The notes: generated from the letters alone by a model not told the origin. A stretch of DNA of 22,443 bases from CAZLFA01 sp964558665 (GCA_964558665.1 CAZLFA010000064.1:1-22443); one strand, 5' to 3'. Shown: positions 7,389-15,946, numbered from the stretch's first letter. Made by a program: numbers and translations.

Positions 7389-8240
7389 TTAGCGGATGAG
7401 TAAAGATGTTACCACGTAATCTGATACCAGGATGAGCACGCAGGAGATCACGACGGCGGACGTTGTGGACAGGCCGACGGCCTTGGCACCATAGCTGTCC
7501 CTGCGCATGTGAGCAAAATAACCCTGGTAACAGCAGACGGTGGAAACTATTACGGCAAAAACAATCGCCTTGATAAATCCGTCCGTGACATCCTTCATAT
7601 CCATGCTGGACTGAACGCGGTACACGTAAGTGCCGGCGTTTGCCCCAAGTAACAGAACCCCGGATATGTAACCGCCGATGATGCCGACGATGTCGAACAC
7701 CGCCGTAAGTATGGGAAAGCTGATGATGGCTGCGGCGATGCGCGGGCTGATAAGGTAACGCAGCGGATCGATCCGCATGGTTTCCAGGGCGTCGATCTGT
7801 TCGGAAATCCGCTGGATGCCTATTTCAGCGGCTATGGCGGAACCCGCTCGTGCGGTGATCATGATGGCCGTGAGCACGGGTCCCAATTCCCGCACCAGTG
7901 TCAGGGCGACCAGTGTTCCGAGGGCGCCCTGCGCACCGAATTTGACCAGGGCCGTGTAGGATTGCAGGCCCAGAACCATGCCGGTAAACATGCTTACGAG
8001 AATGATAATCAAAGTGGAACGTGCTCCGATGTAGTATATCTGCTGAATAATCTTGTCCCACTGCTTGGGGTGGATAATCTTCAGGAAGGCCAGGATGAGG
8101 AAAATGGCCGAAGCCCCCAAATTATTAACCCATCTGATTGCGGAGCGGCCGAGAACAGCAAACGGATTTGTCAGCAGCGTACCTATCTGCCGCAGGGATT
8201 TCCCTTCTATTGGCTTATAAATTTTTTCCTCGCTTGCCAT
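7389..8240 (-). CDS. mlaE: MlaE-type phospholipid ABC transporter permease
   Basis: The 283-residue integral membrane protein carries the MlaE family core. Visible parts are STLIIILVSMFTGMVLGLQSY, LVRELGPVLTAIMITARAGSAIAAEIG, RISEQIDALETMRIDPLRYLISPR, ISFPILTAVFDIVGIIGGY and a C-terminal hydrophobic VVISCVLILVSDYV. It forms the membrane subunit of the MlaFED(B) lipid transporter. An N-terminal cytoplasmic stretch of about 35 residues precedes the first hydrophobic segment. It is the first gene of the operon mlaE-F-D-C-A-OMP. No MlaB (STAS) gene is seen in the operon, which is common outside Gammaproteobacteria. A good promoter lies about 200 bases upstream. Confidence 0.93.
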   Translation of the reverse strand: MASEEKIYKPIEGKSLRQIGTLLTNPFAVLGRSAIRWVNNLGASAIFLILAFLKIIHPKQWDKIIQQIYYIGARSTLIIILVSMFTGMVLGLQSYTALVKFGAQGALGTLVALTLVRELGPVLTAIMITARAGSAIAAEIGIQRISEQIDALETMRIDPLRYLISPRIAAAIISFPILTAVFDIVGIIGGYISGVLLLGANAGTYVYRVQSSMDMKDVTDGFIKAIVFAVIVSTVCCYQGYFAHMRRDSYGAKAVGLSTTSAVVISCVLILVSDYVVTSLLIR

Positions 8241-8435
8241 TAGTTTTTGTTACCTTTGTTTCATTAATATTACCCAAAGAACTTCCGGGGATGGCTGAAA
8301 AGTTATTTATTTTTTGATCTTAGATAATCAAACGATCCATTTTGGAAACTATCCCGATATTAATCTCTCTTTCAACAACGGTAAGTAAGCGTATTGCTGT
8401 TCATAGTTGATAATGCATTACTTTTGGGCGACCGG

Positions 8436-8464
8436 AGTATAAAGTACGTGCACTTGCATGTCAA
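8436..8464 (-). promoter_or_regulatory. Sigma70-type promoter for the mla operon
   Basis: On the minus strand TTGACA (8464-8459) is followed after exactly 17 bases by TATACT (8441-8436). This matches the -35 consensus fully and the -10 at five of six positions. It points toward mlaE, whose ATG is at 8240, leaving a leader of nearly 190 bases. It lies 50 bases past the ddl stop, so the mla operon need not rely on read-through. Confidence 0.65.
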
Positions 8465-8513
8465 TGTAAACATTGTTAATAAATGTGAAAATAGTATGAG
8501 CCTGACAATGCAT

Positions 8514-9584
8514 TTATAGCGGTCCCTTTTTCTTGGCGTGTGCTTCCAGCGCAGATTCAACCACACGGCTTATCAGGTCCGTCTGCGTTATTCCCGAGGC
8601 GGCAGCCTGGTGAAACAGCACTGTAGAAGGGGTCATGCCCGGCAGTGTGTTTGGTTCCAGAACAGCAATCCGGCCGTCTTTCCTCACGAACATGTCTATG
8701 CGGGAGTAACCTTTGAGATCGAGAACACGATAGGTATTTACTGCGACGTTCTGTATGTTCCTGAGCATTTCTTCGGGCACTCTGGCAGGGGTCTTGTTTT
8801 CTCCCTGGCCGTAAAGAAATTTATCCTCAAGAGTGAGAATGTCTTCCGTAGGTATGGTTTCTGACGGTGTGAGGGGGGTGAGGTCGTCATTGCCGAGAAC
8901 ACCGCATGTAACTTCTGTTCCGTCTAGAAATTCTTCAACCAGCGCCATTGTATCCCATACGAACGCCGATTCAAGTGCGCTGGGGATACCTTCCACGGAA
9001 ACCACTTTTTTAACGGCAGTACTGCAGCCTTCTCTCGTCGGTTTGACAATGCAGGGAAAGCCGATAGTGTCAATGATGTTCTGCAATACAGACTCCCGGT
9101 TGTTCTGGTTTGCCCAGTCGCGAGAAGAAACAGGTATGGTTTTCGGCACGTCAATCCCGCTCATTGCCAGATACTTACGTGTTGCATATTTATCCATGCC
9201 AAGAGCTGACGAGAGAACACCCGATCCTGTGTAGGGAACACCCAATAATTCCAGCAAGCCTTGAATACAGCCGTCTTCTCCGTACTTTCCATGAAGGCCC
9301 AGATAAACGACATCAACCTTTCCTTTCAGGGTTTCATACCGGATGTGCCGTGCTTCCTGTTCAAGATCCTCCTCGATGTCCTTTGTGCTGTTCCTCATCA
9401 ACAGCTTGATGGGAATTTCCCAGAGGGCTGCCTTGCTATCCATGAAGATTGCCAGGGGATTGTAACGTTTGCGATCAATTTTGTTAAAAATATTGCGGCC
9501 GCTTTCTAATGAAACTTCCTTTTCCGATGAAACTCCACCCATGATGATACCGACAGTCTTCTTATCTGTGCCGTTATTGCTCAC
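8514..9584 (-). CDS. ddl: D-alanine-D-alanine ligase
   Basis: The 356-residue cytoplasmic ATP-grasp enzyme joins two D-alanines for peptidoglycan precursor synthesis. GTG at 9584 is chosen as start because AAGGAG lies 10 bases upstream and the protein then opens near the family's N-terminus (KKTVGIIMGGVSSEKEVSLESG). The longer frame to 9671 adds residues without similarity. Visible family parts are GLHGKYGEDGCIQGLLELLGVPYTGSG, SALGMDKYATRKYL, FPCIVKPTREGCSTAV, ALVEEFLDGTEVTCGVLG, LKGYSRIDMFV and VLEPNTLPGMTPSTVL, which holds the metal- and substrate-binding residues at the C-terminal end. It stands apart from any cell-division cluster here. Whether it makes D-Ala-D-Ala rather than D-Ala-D-Lac or D-Ala-D-Ser cannot be told by eye. 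Confidence 0.9.
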   Translation of the reverse strand: MSNNGTDKKTVGIIMGGVSSEKEVSLESGRNIFNKIDRKRYNPLAIFMDSKAALWEIPIKLLMRNSTKDIEEDLEQEARHIRYETLKGKVDVVYLGLHGKYGEDGCIQGLLELLGVPYTGSGVLSSALGMDKYATRKYLAMSGIDVPKTIPVSSRDWANQNNRESVLQNIIDTIGFPCIVKPTREGCSTAVKKVVSVEGIPSALESAFVWDTMALVEEFLDGTEVTCGVLGNDDLTPLTPSETIPTEDILTLEDKFLYGQGENKTPARVPEEMLRNIQNVAVNTYRVLDLKGYSRIDMFVRKDGRIAVLEPNTLPGMTPSTVLFHQAAASGITQTDLISRVVESALEAHAKKKGPL

Positions 9585-9631
9585 TTTTTTTACACTCCTT
9601 ATGGAATCATTTTTAAAATGAACTGCTGCAT

Positions 9632-9683
9632 AAAAAAATCGCGTCCCGAGGCTTTTCCCTTTCCGCCACACGGTGGATGCGAT
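9632..9683 (-). terminator. Probable intrinsic terminator between EamA exporter and ddl
   Basis: On the minus strand ATCGCATCC (9683-9675) can pair with GGACGCGAT (9646-9638), eight of nine positions. A second small stem lies inside, and a run of seven T follows (9638-9632). It lies 65 bases past the stop of the gene at 9748 and about 50 bases before the ddl start, so it could end the exporter transcript or act as a leader attenuator for ddl. Confidence 0.5.
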
Positions 9684-9747
9684 CTAAAAAAACAGGATAA
9701 TTCATAGCGCAGTATCATTGTATTGTAAAGATATTTCAAACTGATAG

Positions 9748-10659
9748 TCAGGAGGCACCGCCGGATTTGCCGGAGGTATTAATGTTTGCGTATTGTTGGA
9801 TGATGACTCCGGAAACTATAAGCACAAGTCCTGCAAGAGTTGAGGACATGATTTTCTCTCCCACAGTGGTGTTGATGATAAACAGCGATATGAACGGGGA
9901 AAGATAAACCAGGTTGCTCACCTGGGCCGCGGTCTTCGAGGCGGACAATGCCTTCAGCCATAAAACGAAGGTAATGCCCATTTCAAAAAGCCCTATATAC
10001 AATGCGCCTAATAAACCGGCTGCCGGCGGATAAGCAAGTTCCTTGTAAAAGAATGTCAATGCTGCCGACGTATATACAAAGCCGAAGAAAAAACTCAAAA
10101 AGAGTTTTGTGATTTCATCACGCCTGTCTTTGACATTGAGAATCCAGAATAGCGCCCATATCAGGGAACTGGAAAGAGCAAGAAGCGCCCCTTCAGGATT
10201 TGTGAATCTTAAACTGAAGATATCCCCTCGCGTGGAAATGACAAGAACGCCGGAGAAACTGATCATGATGGCGGCAAAACCTGCAAAACTGATTTTCTGA
10301 CGAAGCAGGACGGCCGACATAATGGTAAGCATAACGGGCCATGTGTAATTCAGCGATTGCGCCTCCTGTGCCGGCAGCAGCGAGTACGATTTAAAAAGAA
10401 TTAAATAGTAGCAGAAAGGGTTCAGCAGTCCCAGGAAGGCAGAATGCAGGATTTCCCTCATTGTGCACATCTTCAACTGTTCAAACTTGCCCTGTGCCGT
10501 GAGTATTGCTGCCAGTGTGGTTGTAGATACAAGGGATGCATAAAAAAGCATCTCGACATAACTGAGATATCCTAGTGTGATCTTGAAGGCGGAGGCAACG
10601 GTTGACCAGAAAATTACGGCTGTAACGGCATAGAAATAAGCCCTGTTCTGTTTGTTCAT
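9748..10659 (-). CDS. EamA-family (DMT superfamily) transporter
   Basis: The 303-residue, highly hydrophobic protein has about ten membrane segments arranged as two EamA repeats (about 9-140 and 155-293). The first begins FYAVTAVIFWSTVASAFKITL. The first repeat ends with SFAGFAAIMISFSGVLVIS and the second with MSSTLAGLVLIVSGVIIQQYAN, the typical end of each EamA half. Members export amino acids, nucleotides or other metabolites from the cytoplasm; the substrate here cannot be told. The ATG at 10659 has only a weak ribosome site. It is on the same strand as ddl but is separated from it by a likely terminator. Confidence 0.88.
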   Translation of the reverse strand: MNKQNRAYFYAVTAVIFWSTVASAFKITLGYLSYVEMLFYASLVSTTTLAAILTAQGKFEQLKMCTMREILHSAFLGLLNPFCYYLILFKSYSLLPAQEAQSLNYTWPVMLTIMSAVLLRQKISFAGFAAIMISFSGVLVISTRGDIFSLRFTNPEGALLALSSSLIWALFWILNVKDRRDEITKLFLSFFFGFVYTSAALTFFYKELAYPPAAGLLGALYIGLFEMGITFVLWLKALSASKTAAQVSNLVYLSPFISLFIINTTVGEKIMSSTLAGLVLIVSGVIIQQYANINTSGKSGGAS

Positions 10660-11208
10660 AGCCAGAGATTTTTCGCCGATCTGTTGTGTTGAGGTCCTGA
10701 AGGACTGACAGCGGCGGTAAATGTATCAGAGAAAAAAACGGGTGTCAATTGTTGCCGGGAATATCACTCTGCTAACTGCTAAAAATTACCATCGATATGA
10801 TTACAGATAAAGATGGGGAATACGTCAATGCCATGTTTTGCTGTTATATTCGTGCAGACAAACCGCCTTTGTCCTGTTTGACGGAACAGAAAATGACATG
10901 TTTCCAAAGGGTTGTTTTCCTGCCAAAAAAAACGCTGCAGACGCTTTAAAACTTGCATAATCGGCAATGATATGTTAGAAGCCTATGCAAGTTAAAAGTA
11001 CCTCATGCATGATCTTTCGGGCCTTGCGTATGCATATTAAAAATGATCATGACGGGACTGAGGTAAACTATAAAGAGATTTCAGCTTTAATGAAGAGCTG
11101 GAAAAAAATCCAGAGGAAGGGGGGATGTGAGGCAAGAGAGACTGTACGTAGCGGTTACGTCAACAGTTAACAAAAAGAGAATTTAATTTTAAAAAGGAGG
11201 ATCATTAT
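10660..11208. other. Intergenic region between divergent genes
   Basis: This 549-base gap separates the minus-strand EamA gene from the plus-strand permease and must hold both promoters. No gene of credible length or with a ribosome site was found. A 10-base inverted repeat, AACTTGCATA (10950-10959) and TATGCAAGTT (10984-10993), could be a regulator site. The ribosome site of the permease, AAAGGAGG, is at about 11194-11201. No classical promoter stood out. Confidence 0.4.
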
Positions 11209-11943
11209 ATGTCAGCAGAACATAGCTTTGCGTCACCGGGGCCTGCCGGATTGGGAGCCCTGGCTGTAGCGTGTTTCGGTTTTGGTGCAGTATTTCTTGG
11301 TTTGGTAGATCTTTCCGGTCTTCCGATTCTGGCCGCCTGGTTGATTGGCGGTTGTCTAGTTCAGTACACCACCGCCGTTATGGAATTAAAAGATCATAAC
11401 ATCCTCGGTGGTAACGTATTTCTTTTCTTCTCAGCTTTCTTCATGTTGGGTGCTGCAATCAGCGTTTTTGCAAAATGGTATCAGGTCTCTTTTGTGTTTT
11501 CACCGAAGGCCGCCAAGGCCGCACTGGATGCTGCCGCAGCAGCAGCGGGCGTCAAAGCGGACATGCTTACGCCTGATCAGGTGAAGGCCGCGATGGCTGG
11601 TGTCGGTCCTGCCGTTGGTGCAATGCTCGGAAAGGCCGTCTATGTGGAAGGATGGTGCTGGATGGCCGGCGCTGGCTTCCTCACAGTCGTTACCCCGGGA
11701 TATGCCAAGGGCAACCTCTTTATTTTCATCCTCGTTCTCTGCATTGACGTCGTACTCTGGCTGATCGTCGGTTGCGACACAGGTTGGTTTGCACCGTTCG
11801 GTGGAGTAAAGGGCACCAAAGCCATAATTGGTTATTTGCTGATCATTTCAGGTTGGATAGGTGTTTATCTGGCCGGCGCTGTAGTCTGCAATACCATTTA
11901 CGGCAAGCCGGTGTTCTTCGTACCAAAACCGCTGGTGAAATAG
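11209..11943 (+). CDS. GPR1/FUN34/YaaH (SatP-type) acetate/succinate transporter
   Basis: The 244-residue membrane protein belongs to the AceTr family by SPGPAGLGALAVACFGFGAVFLG (a variant of the family's NPAPLGL motif), ILAAWLIGGCLVQYTTAVMELKDHNILGGNVFLFFSAFF and six or seven membrane segments. It should move acetate or a similar short carboxylate across the inner membrane. An Ala/Lys-rich insert (about residues 95-140, KAAKAALDAAAAAAGVKADM) between membrane segments makes it longer than E. coli SatP (188 residues). A strong AAGGAGG precedes the ATG and a clear terminator follows. Its place before a CoA-transferase suggests a role in carboxylate exchange during acyl-CoA metabolism; that link is inference. 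Confidence 0.88.
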   Translation: MSAEHSFASPGPAGLGALAVACFGFGAVFLGLVDLSGLPILAAWLIGGCLVQYTTAVMELKDHNILGGNVFLFFSAFFMLGAAISVFAKWYQVSFVFSPKAAKAALDAAAAAAGVKADMLTPDQVKAAMAGVGPAVGAMLGKAVYVEGWCWMAGAGFLTVVTPGYAKGNLFIFILVLCIDVVLWLIVGCDTGWFAPFGGVKGTKAIIGYLLIISGWIGVYLAGAVVCNTIYGKPVFFVPKPLVK

Positions 11944-11970
11944 TTGTCGGGTGTTCAGGTAATTAATCGA

Positions 11971-12003
11971 AGGGCAGGTTCAAGACATGGCCTGCCCTTT
12001 TTT
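11971..12003 (+). terminator. Intrinsic terminator after the permease gene
   Basis: AGGGCAGG (11971-11978) pairs perfectly with CCTGCCCT (11991-11998), and a T-run extends to 12003. It lies 27 bases after the permease stop, so the downstream CoA-transferase likely has its own promoter. Confidence 0.85.
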
Positions 12004-12177
12004 ATCCCTCAGGTTGATAGTCTCGCATTCTGATCAATAGCCGCAGATCAAACGAGAAATCATCCCTGCCGGTAGAAGCATGGATGCCGGCGTTCAGCAG
12101 AAAATCATATAATTGTCAGGGGTGTCCGGCATGATCCGGCATAGTTTTGGCGCAATGGCAAATTACTTTTAGCGAGC

Positions 12178-13704
12178 ATGGATATGGCTACACCTATACA
12201 ACAGAAAATTCGTAACAAAAAGAGAACCCCCCAGCAGATTCTGGACATGGTCAGACCCGGAGACTGGATCCAGCCCGGCTCTGTCGGAGGCGACTCAACC
12301 GAATGCATGAAAGAGCTTGCACAGCGTCTGGGGCCGGAACCGGGGCAGTTGAGGGATATCGAGATCTGGAATTATGCCATGTTCTATCCTCATCCCGAGT
12401 TTCAGCAAATTGATCCAAGGCAGGAATATCATTGCTTCCACGAACATTTCTTCTTCCAATGGAACCGCAAGGCCAGAGACACCAATAATGTAACCAGTTG
12501 GTCGCAGTGGGGATGGGGCATGGGTATGTGGAACTGCCATTACCGCTTCGTCAATGCTGTGAAGGAGAAGAGAGGACTTGACTGGTGGTGGAATGCAGCC
12601 ACAACCTTCGATGGACACGGATATGCAAACTTCTCTTACGGAACGAACAACGCAAATATTTTATCTCAGTGTGCGAAAAAAACGGTGATCGAGGTTCGCG
12701 TGGACTATCCATGGGCGGAGGGCGGCCGCTTCAATACGATCCACATCGATGATATCGATTACTGGGTAGAGGTAGACTGCACGAAATGCAAGTGGCCCCA
12801 GATCAATGAAAAGGCCATCAAGGCCAAACCTGAAGAGGAGGCAATCGCCAACAACATCATGAGCATCATGAGGGACCGTGACGTCGTTCAACTCGGCATA
12901 GGATCTCTTCCCTCGGCTTGTGTCGGAGCAATGGCCAATGCCGGCTTCAAAGATCTGGGCATTCACACGGAGATGCTCAATGCAGGTCTCATCAAGCTTA
13001 TCGAATCGGGGCAGGTGACCAATAAATACAAGAACCTGCCGGCGGATCGCGGAAAGAGTGTTTACACCTTTGCCTTCCCGGTTGATGTAAAGTGGTACTA
13101 CGATACTATTCACCGCAACCAGAATATGGCTGTTTACGATATTAACTACACCAATAATGTCCACAATCTGACGCGTCTCGACAACATGATCGCCATTGAC
13201 AACTGCGTTGCCGTGGATCTGCTCGGTCAGCAGTGCACGGGTTTCTATGAAAAACGGCCGATATCGAGCACGGGAGGCTATTTTAATTTTATGGTTTTTG
13301 GCGGACAGAGCAAGGGCGGCAGAGGTGTTGCCTCCATGACGTCGCGCAGCAGACACGGGACACCCCGTATCGTTCCCTTTCTTCCTGAAGGGTCATCGGT
13401 TGATGTTCCCGCTCAACTTAGCCATTATGTCTGTACAGAATACGGCATCGTGAATCTCAGAGGCCTCAACGGTTATGAGAGGGCGGCAGCGCTGATTTCC
13501 GTTGCACATCCTGATGACAGGGAATGGCTTGAAAAAGAGGCAAAGAGATGCGGTCTGCTGGCCCCGAAGTTCCCGGTATCGATGCTGCCCAGGGAAGGCG
13601 GCGCCAGAAGGTATCCGTCATACGATGAGAGGAGAAAATACAAGCTTCCCTACCAGGGTGAAATCTGGGGATATGAATGGGAACCTTATCAATCCGCCAA
13701 GTAG
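12178..13704 (+). CDS. Acetyl-CoA hydrolase/CoA-transferase family protein
   Basis: The 508-residue cytoplasmic protein is of the AcH/4-hydroxybutyrate CoA-transferase type. LGIHTEMLNAGLIKL contains the expected catalytic glutamate, E265, which would form a glutamyl-CoA thioester. The acyl-binding and C-terminal parts are GIGSLPSACVGAMANAG, STGGYFNFMVFG, GRGVASMTSRSRHGTPRIVP and SHYVCTEYGIVNLRG. ATG 12178 is used; ATG 12184 is equally possible, and neither has a good Shine-Dalgarno. A paralogue starts on the opposite strand at 361. Neighbouring carboxylate permease and acyl-CoA dehydrogenase suggest exchange of CoA between acetate and a longer acid, but substrate is not shown by the sequence. 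The N-terminal part is unusually Trp-rich (residues 100-145). Confidence 0.88.
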   Translation: MDMATPIQQKIRNKKRTPQQILDMVRPGDWIQPGSVGGDSTECMKELAQRLGPEPGQLRDIEIWNYAMFYPHPEFQQIDPRQEYHCFHEHFFFQWNRKARDTNNVTSWSQWGWGMGMWNCHYRFVNAVKEKRGLDWWWNAATTFDGHGYANFSYGTNNANILSQCAKKTVIEVRVDYPWAEGGRFNTIHIDDIDYWVEVDCTKCKWPQINEKAIKAKPEEEAIANNIMSIMRDRDVVQLGIGSLPSACVGAMANAGFKDLGIHTEMLNAGLIKLIESGQVTNKYKNLPADRGKSVYTFAFPVDVKWYYDTIHRNQNMAVYDINYTNNVHNLTRLDNMIAIDNCVAVDLLGQQCTGFYEKRPISSTGGYFNFMVFGGQSKGGRGVASMTSRSRHGTPRIVPFLPEGSSVDVPAQLSHYVCTEYGIVNLRGLNGYERAAALISVAHPDDREWLEKEAKRCGLLAPKFPVSMLPREGGARRYPSYDERRKYKLPYQGEIWGYEWEPYQSAK

Positions 13705-13773
13705 TTATGTCAGTCATGGTGAAGGATTGGGTATTGTTTGAAACATAACTTAGGCATAGGAATACGGAATAAG

Positions 13774-13950
13774 ATGGCAAAGAAAAACCCGAAAATCGCA
13801 AAGGCCCCGGTTAATAGAGAAAAGGCCGTATTTGATTACGAGAGCAGAAAGAAAAAGATTGAAAAGATAAGAATGTGGGCTTTCCTGATCTGGGTTTTTA
13901 TCTTCATGCTGATAATTGCAAAATGGGGAAGATTCAATCTGTGGAGTTGA
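13774..13950 (+). CDS. Small single-pass membrane protein, unknown function
   Basis: The 58-residue protein begins MAKKNPKIAKAPVNREKAVF. A very basic N-terminal half (about 1-34) is followed by one hydrophobic helix at about 37-53 (MWAFLIWVFIFMLIIAKWG) and a short tail. The ATG at 13774 is preferred over 13738 because the upstream codons look random and a weak GGAATAAG precedes it. By the positive-inside rule the basic N-terminus should be cytoplasmic. It lies 69 bases after the CoA-transferase on the same strand and 471 bases before the acyl-CoA dehydrogenase. No family was recognised. Codon use and the tidy membrane architecture make it a likely real gene. Confidence 0.55.
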   Translation: MAKKNPKIAKAPVNREKAVFDYESRKKKIEKIRMWAFLIWVFIFMLIIAKWGRFNLWS

Positions 13951-14421
13951 TTACCGGCAGGAGCCGATTTATAAATATCGGTTGTCCGGGATGGAAAGAG
14001 TTGGACAGTTAGAAAAAATAATCATGATGATGTGAAAAACTTATATTTACGAAGAGTTGGGTCAATCTGTGTTGTGGCCCGGTCAAAAGGATGATGAGCG
14101 TATTCGGCAAGAAAACGCCGGAAACCGGAAGATTGTCCTTGCAAATATTACGGTCTTGTGGAATACCGTGCCATCGGAAAAAAACGATCGATGAAAAACC
14201 ATGATAGAATGCCTTGATCGTTAGCCGGATTCACACAAAGAGGCGTGCATTACGCCTCACAATCACGGACTTGAAATTAAAGAGTTAACATTCGAAAATA
14301 AACCATGCTGCTGGTTGCTTCATTGAAAGAATACAGGGTTGCTTAGGGCAGTCATCAAAAGCTTTCTTAAACGTTATCTGCAGCTGGTAAAATCAACTCA
14401 ATATAAAGGGAGGTATTAGTT
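13951..14421. other. Long leader upstream of acyl-CoA dehydrogenase
   Basis: No ORF of credible length lies in this 471-base gap. It holds a small palindrome around 13974-13991 (CCGAT...ATCGG) and a 7-base hairpin GAGGCGT-gcatt-ACGCCTC (14240-14258) without a T-run. AAAGGGAGG, ending about 9 bases before the next ATG, is the ribosome site of the dehydrogenase. The gap probably contains that gene's promoter and an untranslated leader; no clear promoter was placed. Confidence 0.4.
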
Positions 14422-15621
14422 ATGGCGTTAGATTTCAATTTTACAGAAGAACAAAGAATGCTTGAAGACAGCGTTTACAAATGGGCAATGACCTGGCTCG
14501 AGCCCCAGATGGAGCACATGTACGAAGTCGATGAGATGCCCAAAGACCTGTTCAAGCAGACGGGTGCTCTTGGCATCAACGGCATCGTCTTCGAGGAGAA
14601 GTACGGTGGATCAGCCCTGGGTTACGTAGAGACCCTGCTTGCGTATGAAACCATCGCCCGCGTGAGCAACGCCCTGTCGATGACCGTCGGCGCCAGCCAG
14701 ACATTGTGCTTCGACAACTTCCGCAGAAACGCAACGGAAGCGCAGAAAATGCATGTTCTTCCCAAGTCCTGTACAGGCGAGTGGATCGGCTGCCTCGGCA
14801 TTACCGAGCCCAATGCCGGTTCCGACGCCATGGGTATGGCAACCAAGGCGGAAAAGAAAGGCGACAAGTACATCATCAACGGCAGCAAGATCTTCATCAC
14901 CAACGGTCCGGTAGCCGATTTCATGGTGTTCTATGCCAAGACCGATCCCGCAGCCGGCCCCAAGGGTATCTCGACATTCATGTTCGAGACAGCGGATTAC
15001 AAGAAAAAGGGCCAGGTTAAATTCGAGAAGATCAAGAAGTGGGGTATGAGAACCTCCCCCACGGCCCTGGTTACCTTTGAAGACATGGAACTCCCCGAAG
15101 AGAACCTGATCGGCGGCCTAAACAAGGGTGTAGCCGTTCTGACAAGCGGTCTGTGCACCGAGAGAATCACTCTGTCCGGTTGTACCCTCGGCGGCCAGAG
15201 AACCTGTCTCGAACTTTGCCTGAAGTATGCCAAAGAGAGAGTACAGTTCGGCAAACCGATCGCCTCCTTCCAGTCCATCCAGGAGAAGCTGGCGAATATG
15301 TACTGCGGTTACAAAGCCGGTAAATTCCTGGCATACAGCGCAGCCGCCTACTGCGACACCCTGACCAACAAGTCCGGTGGTAAGGGTACCGACCTTGACC
15401 GTATGGCAGCCGCAGCGCTTCTGTTCAACGGCGAGATGGGAACAAAGATCGGCCTCGACGCCATTCAGATTCACGGTGGTTACGGCTACTGCACCGAGTA
15501 CGCAATTTCCCGTCACTTCCTGGATCAGAAACTGTGGGAAATCGGCGCCGGTACATCTGAAATCCGCCGCATGATCATCGCACGCGAGCTGATGAGAGAC
15601 GATTTCAAGAGCGGTCTATAA
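14422..15621 (+). CDS. Acyl-CoA dehydrogenase, isovaleryl-CoA-dehydrogenase-type active site
   Basis: The 399-residue FAD enzyme has the full family layout: N-terminal helical domain (FTEEQRMLEDSVYKWA), beta domain with CLGITEPNAGSD (124-135) and WGMRTSPTALVTFEDMELPEENLIG, and C-terminal helical domain with YAKERVQFGKPIASFQSIQEKLANM and QIHGGYGYCTEYAISR. The catalytic base of medium/short-chain enzymes (YEGTSE) is replaced by IGAGTSE with A376. A glutamate is present in LCTERITLSG (E247), where isovaleryl-CoA dehydrogenase has its base. It should oxidise an acyl-CoA at C2-C3 and pass electrons to an electron-transfer flavoprotein. A branched, cyclic or aromatic-derived substrate is possible. 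A strong GGGAGG precedes it and a strong terminator follows, so it may be monocistronic. Confidence 0.92.
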   Translation: MALDFNFTEEQRMLEDSVYKWAMTWLEPQMEHMYEVDEMPKDLFKQTGALGINGIVFEEKYGGSALGYVETLLAYETIARVSNALSMTVGASQTLCFDNFRRNATEAQKMHVLPKSCTGEWIGCLGITEPNAGSDAMGMATKAEKKGDKYIINGSKIFITNGPVADFMVFYAKTDPAAGPKGISTFMFETADYKKKGQVKFEKIKKWGMRTSPTALVTFEDMELPEENLIGGLNKGVAVLTSGLCTERITLSGCTLGGQRTCLELCLKYAKERVQFGKPIASFQSIQEKLANMYCGYKAGKFLAYSAAAYCDTLTNKSGGKGTDLDRMAAAALLFNGEMGTKIGLDAIQIHGGYGYCTEYAISRHFLDQKLWEIGAGTSEIRRMIIARELMRDDFKSGL

Positions 15622-15661
15622 TAACTAAAATAGAATTAGCTTTAAACGTAGATTTAGAGAG

Positions 15662-15693
15662 ATGCCATGGTCTTCGGACCATGGCATTTTTTT
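15662..15693 (+). terminator. Strong intrinsic terminator of the acyl-CoA dehydrogenase gene
   Basis: ATGCCATGGTC (15662-15672), the stable tetraloop TTCG, and GACCATGGCAT (15677-15687) form a perfect 11-base stem followed by seven T (to 15693), 40 bases after the stop codon. Confidence 0.93.
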
Positions 15694-15700
15694 CTTGGAA

Positions 15701-15756
15701 AGGGTTCTTTTCCGCCCTGGCTGTGTCGATCAGCAGTCCTGCTTGTGCGGCGTACA
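15701..15756 (+). repeat. 56-base direct repeat, copy 1
   Basis: This block (AGGGTTCTTTTCCGCCCTGG... to GCGGCGTACA) recurs at 15947-16002 with two mismatches, 246 bases downstream. Its end overlaps a hairpin, GGCGTAC-atgaa-GTACGCC (15749-15767). A second small hairpin CGTAC-tttaatt-GTACG lies between the copies at 15867-15883. Confidence 0.85.
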
Positions 15757-15946
15757 TGAAGTACGCCTCCGCGCAATCCTTTGATCTCCTTGCCATGACG
15801 AAAAATACCTCCTTTCCAGTTATCAACTTTGTTTTGTCTGCGTTGGCTTCGTCGTCGGCTCCTCGACGTACTTTAATTGTACGACTGCGTCACCTCCTCC
15901 TGGCCGCCTTGCTATCAGTTCTGATTGAGAACCGGAATTCTATCAG

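Noticed and set aside
10985..11170. 61-codon open frame upstream of the carboxylate permease
   Set aside because: No good ribosome site, unremarkable composition and no recognisable family; it starts within an inverted repeat.
12661..13356. 231-codon open frame on the minus strand
   Set aside because: It lies entirely antisense to the CoA-transferase gene, has no ribosome site and shows no family-like sequence; a shadow of biased codons.
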